From: Toxoplasma gondii ME49
Taxonomy: Eukaryota; Apicomplexa; Conoidasida; Eucoccidiorida; Sarcocystidae
DNA length: 64,000 bases
Assembly: GCF_000006565.2 (NCBI RefSeq)
Contig: NC_031468.1
Span: forward strand, 1,698,747-1,762,746
Direction: 5' to 3'
Under the pieces are notes generated by a model that was given only the letters and a program-made list of their open reading frames with translations, was not told the origin of the DNA and made no database searches. Of the stretch, positions 57,601-64,000 are shown one piece after another. A program made the position numbers and the translations under genes. The stretch's first letter is position 1. Each line of letters starts with the position of its first letter.

Positions 57601-57931
57601 CCTCTTTCCATTCCCAGATGTTGGCGGGGGGTTGGTGGTCCTCAACTGGCGACGGCGGGAAGACCGCGCGGTCGTCTTCGCCCTGCCACTGAATGAGGAA
57701 CGAGGCAAAGACAAGGAGAGACACCGCCGCAGCCACGAGTGCGATCCACGCCCGCGCTGTGAAGTTGCGTTGACGGAGAAATTTCTTCCAGAAGTACGTG
57801 CGGGTCGTAACAACGAACGGAGGACTCGGCCGGCCAGCGCGGACGCCTCGTCGCTGGTGAAGCTCGCCGTTCTCCAGCCCGTCGTCCTCGCCGTTGAGGA
57901 AGGAGACGTAGTGCGTCTCGCTGCTGTCCAT
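54684..57931 (-). CDS. CPL: Cathepsin L cysteine protease (TgCPL)
   Basis: Four minus-strand exons, 57931-57469, 56625-56513, 55767-55120 and 54728-54684, give exactly 422 aa. CPL is a papain-family (C1A) endopeptidase of the lysosome-like vacuolar compartment, where it digests ingested protein and matures micronemal proteins. A cytosolic N-terminus is followed by one membrane helix at about residues 61-82, making it a type II membrane proprotein. The prodomain runs from about 105 to 200 ([33 protein letters not shown]). The mature enzyme holds Gln223 (oxyanion hole), Cys229 in CGSCWAF, His365 in [11 protein letters not shown] and Asn387 in KNSWG. Exon 4 supplies only the last 14 residues, ending [10 protein letters not shown], which packs the enzyme core. 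All catalytic residues are present, so it should be active. The gene is divergent from p23. Confidence 0.97.
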
Positions 57932-58745
57932 GGTGTTCGAGAGCGAGGCCGCGGGGTAAGAGGGACAAACGGTCAAAACTCTGCGAAATAAGAAAAGTAC
58001 GGGGGAAACCCGCGAACCGACGCGCCGCTGGGGGGCAGGCTCTTTTTCGGGAGCCGGGGAGGGCCAAAAAGAACGTCCAGGTTCCGGGGTAAGGATGAAA
58101 AAAGCCAATGTTCAGCGGTTGACAACGGAATGCTGTCGCTTTCTTCTCAGTTCCGACGGAAAACAGACAGCTCAGCGGGCTTTGCGGCGAATGACGCTTG
58201 CCGACAACGGCCGAGAAGCCACAAAAAAGTCCCGCGAGCGGTCACGGCGTGTTGCTTCCTTCGAGCCTCGACGACCTCGCGTCTCCTGTCGCGTTCCGCC
58301 GAAACAGGCAAAGTCAGGGCCACACGACCGCCTCGCTCGGTCCGAGAAAGTTCGCTTTCGGTGCCAAAACTATAGCAGAGAAGGACTGCCGGCCGCGTCG
58401 GCCTGGTCGCAAGCGACACGCGAGCCTGAAACTCGTTAGCTCAGGCGCCCGGCTCGGATCTTCTTTTCGCGAAAAGCGGACCTTTCCTTCCACTCGTCGT
58501 CCTAGCACATGCGCGGCTTCTGCGCCGCGCCCAGCCTCGTCGCGCGCCTCCTCCAAACATGCCGTCTAGCACGAGTGAAAAACCACTTTTGCGGAAGCGG
58601 ACGAGAACCGCGAGCGCGTTTCTTTCGGGTGTCATGACACCTGAGAAGCCGGGCTTCCCAGGCAGTGGCAAAGCCGGTTTTCTGCCCTGCAGAAGGCGAG
58701 AGCGAAGCGCGCGATCAGGTCTCTTTCAAAGACGCGTGGAAAACG

Positions 58746-58752
58746 TGAGACG
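58746..58752 (+). promoter_or_regulatory. WGAGACG-type promoter heptamer
   Basis: TGAGACG matches the WGAGACG element described in T. gondii promoters. It lies 430 bp upstream of the p23 start. A 7-bp match can occur by chance. Confidence 0.35.
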
Positions 58753-58978
58753 ATTTTCGTATAAGCCGCCCGGCTTTTCTGTCTGGCGGGTGTGGACGAG
58801 CGGCCGGCACAAAGTTGCAGAAGGGGGTGGTGCCCGCGCGCGCACCTTGTTTAGTTTGCGCGCACGAGTTAGAGAGGCTGTTGAGGGTTCGTTTTTGAGG
58901 GGCAGAGCAGACTTCTTCGCTCAAGTCGAGACCAGCTGAGGTGCGCCTTGCGCGAACACCGCGTTTTCCGCGAAAAAC

Positions 58979-58985
58979 TGAGACG
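58979..58985 (+). promoter_or_regulatory. Second WGAGACG-type heptamer
   Basis: A second TGAGACG, 191 bp upstream of the p23 start and in the same orientation. Paired copies make a promoter role more likely than one alone. Confidence 0.4.
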
Positions 58986-59175
58986 GAGGCTGCTTCTGCG
59001 TGTCTGTGCACAGTGCGAACACACCCGAGAGAGCTGAGGCAGCGGTGGCCGAAAGTGGGGAGTGTGTCGGGAAGTGCACGCGAGGAGACTTTTGCTCTGC
59101 TTTTTCTCTTTTCCGTCGCGACTTTTTTTGCGATTCGACGCCTTTTGTCAACTAAGCGGAATCTCTGGAAAAACC

Positions 59176-61131
59176 ATGGCGTAAGTCGCTTCCGCCCCGC
59201 GCGGCCGGTCACCTCGAAACGCGTTTCCGGTTTCCGGTCTTTTTCCCCGCCTCGCATCGCTGCCAGAACCTGCTGGGGGCTAAGAGCATAGAGAGGCACC
59301 AAAGCAGAGAAACGAGCCTGTCGTTTTCGAGTTTCGGTCGCGCAAAAGGAGAGGATTCTCTCGCGGTCTAACGGCAGGAGCGGGAAGAAGAGGTGCTAGA
59401 GTGTGTCTTCTACAGAACGTGTTCGGTCTCCCGAGTCAAGAGTAGAGTGGGCAGACGGGAAGGCAGAAAACCAGTAAACGCGAGAAAATGCCGCAGGCAG
59501 AAAGAGGGGGAAAGGGAAGGAGAGGGGAGGTGGAAGATCGGGGGGTATATTCGATGCGGGTTGCGTTCGAACGAATCCGTATTCCAAAGGCGCCTCCACC
59601 GTGACGGGTGACTTTTTCGCGCCGGGGTGTGGAAGAGGCATCCTGCGTTGTCAATCAAAAGGGAAACGAGGGCAGACAGCTCTGTTTGCTTGGCGTGTGT
59701 AGAATTGACAAGATTAGTCCTGGTGCAAGTATCCCCTTGTAGCAAGAGGAATGCTTCCGTGGTCAAAATGAGTATTTCTGCGGGCGTATTTTCATGCATG
59801 TATCCATGTGTGTGTATCTCTGTGCACATATGTATATAGATATCGCCGTAAGGTTTGATTACGGATTCAGATCTGCAGACTTGCTGCGGAGCAGTGTCTA
59901 TTGTTTGCTGTTGTTGAATGTGTTTGTCTGTCTTTCCCTGTTGTGAGGACTTCGCTTGGTGGACCGAGGTTCTTTTTTGAAACGAGTCTTTGTTTCACCC
60001 TTCATCCAAGGGGAGGGAGCACTTCAGCTCTGCTGTTTTTTCTTTTTCATATACCTCTATCAACCTGTTTTTCTCGTGTTCTTCAGGGACGCACAAGTTC
60101 ACAGTCCCCAGTGCGCCTGGGCAGAGACAAAGGAGTTCATCTTCCTCACAGTGCAAGTGCAGTCCCCCGAGGACTTGCAAGTCAACCTACAGGAATCTTC
60201 TCTCGACTTCAAGTGCACAAGTGATAAGAAGGCCTTTGCTTTCCACCTCGACTTCCCTCACCCTATCATCGTCGAGGTAAGCGCACTGCTTTCTGTCCAC
60301 CGCAATCCGAAACCGACAAACACGCGCTCGAAAAAATTATCTGCATGCAAAAGTACCCAGTCCTCGTCAAATGACTTTGTCGATTCCTACAAAGCATACA
60401 GTCACCCTATGCATCCACATATATGTGTATACATGTATATATGCATCTGCATGTACGCCTGCATTTAGACGCACATGCACAGCTCGATACGTTCGCGTTC
60501 AATACGCCAAGTTCAACACCCCCATGCATGCGTCTGCCGCCCCGCGTCTGGAGACAGCTCGGTGGTGAATAGGGACGTGTACGGAGCTCGCTTCTTGGGA
60601 TGTTTTGCGCCACTGCCTCGCCTGCCTCGGTTTTTCTGTTTCCAGGATTCGAAGTACAGCGTCCAGCGCAACGTCCAGTTTAAGTTGGTTAAGAAGGAGA
60701 AGGAGCGCTGGAGGACTTTGAGTGGAAAGACGAAGCTTCATTGGCTGAAGTGTGACTGGGACAAGTGGATTGACTCCGACGACGAAGATGCGAAGGGCAT
60801 GGACATGGGCGACTTCGACATGAACTCGATGGACTTTGGAGGCATGGGCGGCCTCGGAGGCATGGGCGGCCTCGGCGGTATGGGCGGCATGGGCGGCCTC
60901 GGCGGTATGGGCGGCATGGGAGACATGGACTTTGGAGATATGGGAGACATGGACTCTGACGACGAGGACGACTTGCATGACCTCGACGACTCCATGCAGA
61001 AAGAGGACGAACACGAGCACGAAGGCGGCTGCTGCGGCGGCCATGGAAAGGAATGCGAAGGCGAGAAGGCCGAGGAACACAAAGTGAATGGCGTCGAGGG
61101 AACTACTCCCGCAGAAGCTGCGCAGGCTTGA
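59176..61131 (+). CDS. P23: p23 HSP90 co-chaperone with a Gly/Met-rich C-terminal extension
   Basis: Three exons, 59176-59180, 60087-60276 and 60646-61131, give 226 aa. p23 binds the ATP-closed state of HSP90 in cytosol and nucleus and stabilises client complexes. The first exon contributes only ATGGC; joined to exon 2 it reads MADAQVHSPQCAWAETKEF, the proper p23 start, and phases agree. The CS fold covers residues 1-110, with the p23 signature WLKCDWDKWIDSDDE at about 98-112. The C-terminal half is unlike human p23: an acidic stretch, then about 40 residues of GMGGLGG-type repeats, DMDFGDMGD units and an acidic tail with a GGCCGGHGKEC cluster and a His/Glu run. Such low-complexity tails are known to be important for p23 chaperone activity. 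The 906-bp first intron may contain regulatory sequence. Confidence 0.95.
60830..60960 (+). repeat. In-frame GGC ATG GGC GGC CTC GGC repeats in p23
   Basis: Degenerate 9- to 15-bp units encode alternating GlyMetGlyGly and LeuGlyGly. The array is coding and in frame, so copy-number change would alter tail length without a frameshift. Confidence 0.85.
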
Positions 61132-64000
61132 GTGCGAGCGGAGAGGAGTTGGAAAGCAGAAGGAAACCGAGGAAAGAGGAGAGAAGAGGGGGGATTTCGT
61201 TGTGCGTGGGGTAGCAAGAGGGGAACGCGAGTGTGTAGAAGGTGCAGGGAGAAGAAGCGCGCGTAAGAAGAGGTCTCGTCGGAGGCCGCGAGACATGAGG
61301 AGGAAGGGTGAGGGAAACGCACAGGGGCTGAAGGACTAAGCGGCAGCTGCGCATGCGCGTTTTTTGTGTGGACTTGAGTGGACGCGGAGCTGACGGGCGT
61401 CGTGTCTCCACGCCAAAACGATGTGCGTCTCTGTAGGATAAACCTCTTGCCGTCTGTCTCTACGTTTTTATATATCAACTCTCGACACCCGCCGTCTTTT
61501 GTATAGAGTCTTCGTGTGTACATCGTGGTCCGCTGAACATCTCAGAGGTCTTTTGCGCCGAATCGAAGCGGCGGGACGGGAACTCTTGGGCTCGCTGCAC
61601 ACGCTTTCGTGGCTGAGTATTTTGCGACACCAAAACCCGAGATCCACAATCCTGAGTGCCGATGAGGCCTCGAAGAATCTTTTCTTTCGGCTGCGCTCCA
61701 AAAGGATTGTCATTTACCCTGGAAAGAGGAGGAAGCAAGTTGTCGTCTGTGTTCTTTCCGCGTAGCTTTACAGCACTAGTGGTTTCCACACTCGATGATG
61801 CTGCATCCGTTGACAGAGGTCTGCAGTTAAAAGAAATCACTCTTTTGCATCGAAGAACAGCGACAGATCAACGTTTTTTCTCCTCGTGCGCGAAGAGCGA
61901 AAGCGCTACCCAGTCCCGGGGCTCCTCAGACGGCATGCTTTCCCGTGACTGAACTTCTGCCGTTCTCCTGACCTTTCTTCAAGCGCAGCGAGTTCACGGT
62001 CCCTGACGAACGCTGCGTCTGCTCAAGACGTGGAAGAATGTAGGTGCATAGAGTTACCTTTGAATATGAGGAACGAGATGCCCCGACAGGCAGACCCGCG
62101 ACACCTGTACGTCCCTTGAAACGTAAAGAGGATCAAATCTTCCTCGAGCGACAGATGAGCAAGCGACGCTGGACGCACGTGTCCGCCATCGACTGGAAGG
62201 GAAAAGACTGGCGAGGAGCTGTTTGCTTCAGGAGCACGAATCTCCTCTGGCGGATCGAAAGGGGAGCGAAAAAAGCTCTTTTCACAGTGGGGGATCACGT
62301 GGACGAGCGGTCACATCTTGAAAGAGAAGGTGGCTGTGCATCCTCGTTTTTTTTTTCTTTTTACAGAAGGACAGAAAGCCGTCCACGGTTGACTCAAGGA
62401 TGAGCGTTGGATGAGGAAACACAGAAGACTGAGCCCTAGAAATCAAGTAAGCACATTCAGAGGTACACGCGTTGGCGCTGAGTTTCTGGCGGAGCGGTCT
62501 AGTGCCAGGTGTGTCAAGCAGCAGTTCCATTATGTCGTTGAATTGGCGGTGCAGCCTGGGAACGTGAGAGTGCCAGAATGAGGACAAGCGGGAGAGTGTC
62601 TCGGCTGCAGGGGAAAGAAAAGTTTGAAGATACAAAGGTGTTAATTTCCGCCGGGGCCGTACAACCATATGATTAGGACTTTGGTTAACGCGCCTGGCTT
62701 CTGATGCTGCGGTATTGCCGGCTGAAAGCCATGCAGAGTAACGATGGGTGCATTCTCGGGAGTCACCTCGACGGGTGACGCCGTGTCATGAGCAGATTGT
62801 GTTTCCAATAAATCCGTTGGGGGCGTTTTCGACGAGAGAAGAGCACTCAGCGCTTTGCATTCTACAAGTGTGTGATTTCTACGAAAAACGCCTTCGTGCA
62901 CGGGACGGCGGAGCAGCTGGAGCTCGCCCTTCTACACATGCCGTTAACCCCCGCGGCAAGATCTGCCCAACCTGCTACACAAGAGGCGCATTCTCAAATC
63001 GGCTCTCCACGTTTCCTGGTGGCTGACTTGCGTACTCTTTATGTCTTGGTTGTGAGAGCTCCCATGCTTCCTTACGTGTGCCGAAAAGGCAACAGTGCCC
63101 GACAATACGTCCTCCCGTTTGTTTGATCGCCACGGCGAGTGCACCCTCACTGCTACGTGCAAGATTTCTCTCAGCGCTCCTGCAGGAACGTTTCAGCAGT
63201 ACCACTTTTCCCCGTTTCGTTTGCCATCTACACAACTGGCGGGACACTGCAAAACTCCGGGAAAAAAAGGCGCATCTACGCATGAAGAGTTCTCAAGATT
63301 GCCAAAAAACTTCGTCTCCCCCGTCCACGGGACCTCATCAGTTATCACGGACGATTCGGCCTCACGTGCTGAGCATTCCAGTTTGAAGCCTCGCCTACGA
63401 TAATGAGAGTGCATTCCTCGTTGTCCTACTTGCACGAGAGCTGCGCTTGGTGAAGGGGAATGTTCCGTTAGCCGCACTCGAGGGTACCTCGCTTCTCGCG
63501 AAACACAAAGATGTGTTGGCACTGGCGATGCAGCGTTCTGCTCCTGTGGAAGAAACAGCAGCTGTGTTCGCTTGTGAGTTTTTAACCGATAGGATCAAGT
63601 CTACTGCACATATATCGCCACTGATGTGCGTGTCTCCGCGTAACTTGCACGTTCCACGAACTGTTTCTCCGTTGACATCCCGTAAAACTACTACTACCGA
63701 GCTTTCCGTCTCCAGAGACCTGAATGAGGACTTCCTTGCACTTCGTGTGGTCAACTGTTTCCTCTATCCAAGGGCACTCTACCGGCAGCTTCCGCTGGCC
63801 CGGTACCCGACAATTTCTCGGGTCGCTTGGCTGGTACGCGTCTGAGGTGCGTAGCCACCGTCTGAAAAAATCCAGACTGTGGAGCATCCTCGGATGGCGC
63901 TGTCGGCTTCCGCGCCTGTTGCTTTCTAACATCACTGGAAGAGGCCAGTGCCTCGTTGGGAGTGTTTCCACTGCGTGTTTCCGCCGTCCGGTGGCCAGAG
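61132..64000. other. Downstream flank of p23, 2.9 kb, with no supported gene
   Basis: The first few hundred bases are likely the p23 3' UTR. Beyond that only short frames occur (for example 63447-63845 plus), with no domain, splice partners or neighbour-like composition. A poly-T run lies at about 62346-62361. Confidence 0.55.

Larger units (their letters stand above)
57932..59175. promoter_or_regulatory. Shared upstream region of cathepsin L and p23
   Basis: The 1.24 kb between the divergent start codons holds both promoters and 5' UTRs. Open frames on both strands have no support. Two TGAGACG heptamers occur, listed separately. Confidence 0.5.

Noticed and set aside
63447..63845. Plus-strand open frame of 132 codons near the right edge
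   Set aside because: No domain, no partners, and overlapping minus-strand frames of similar length.
1..64000. Search by eye for tRNA, rRNA, CRISPR arrays, transposons and mitochondrial DNA insertions
   Set aside because: None seen. Short organellar insertions are known in this genus, but I could not identify one by eye; an alignment to the mitochondrial genome would settle it.

Overview
The window looks like nuclear DNA of a coccidian apicomplexan, almost certainly Toxoplasma gondii. GC-rich exons are split by many short introns with GT-AG ends, introns and spacers carry pyrimidine tracts and TA microsatellites, and proteins contain long Ser/Glu/Arg low-complexity stretches. Three genes are recognised outright: cathepsin L (CPL, 422 aa by my splice model, as I remember for TgCPL), apicoplast FabZ and the p23 co-chaperone. 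From memory, not checked, these lie close together on T. gondii chromosome IV. Exon models were built by hand by requiring GT-AG ends, matching phase at each junction and a total length divisible by three.

Layout from left to right. 1-1426: 3' end of a plus-strand gene of unknown function. 4567-12815: plus-strand 11-exon gene, here assigned to HROB (C17orf53/MCM8IP, DUF4539 OB-fold), a homologous-recombination factor. 14693-21415: plus-strand coiled-coil protein with a compact unassigned C-terminal domain and a long disordered tail. 23759-25842: multi-pass membrane protein resembling a divergent PrsW/CPBP-type intramembrane protease. 27861-28650: FabZ on the minus strand. 29574-38578: 17-exon CHERP-like spliceosomal protein (SURP, CID, RS region, degenerate G-patch) ending in a CCHC zinc knuckle. 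40771-42216: probable minus-strand acidic nuclear protein, weakly supported. 43819-52852: 8-exon FNBP4-like protein without a visible WW domain. 54684-57931: cathepsin L on the minus strand. 59176-61131: p23 on the plus strand, starting with a 5-nt coding exon. 61132-64000: no supported gene.

The genes do not form one pathway. There are two nuclear RNA-processing type proteins (CHERP-like and FNBP4-like), one DNA-repair protein, one plastid fatty-acid enzyme, one vacuolar protease, one HSP90 co-chaperone and two proteins of unknown role. FabZ/CHERP and CPL/p23 are head-to-head pairs sharing about 0.9-1.2 kb of upstream sequence.

The most interesting signals are the unexpected HROB homologue, the degenerate PrsW-like membrane protein, the conserved domain of the 14.7-21.4 kb gene, the zinc knuckle on a CHERP protein, and a recurrent 12-14 bp perfect palindrome (GTGTACGTACAC) found both between genes and inside coding exons.
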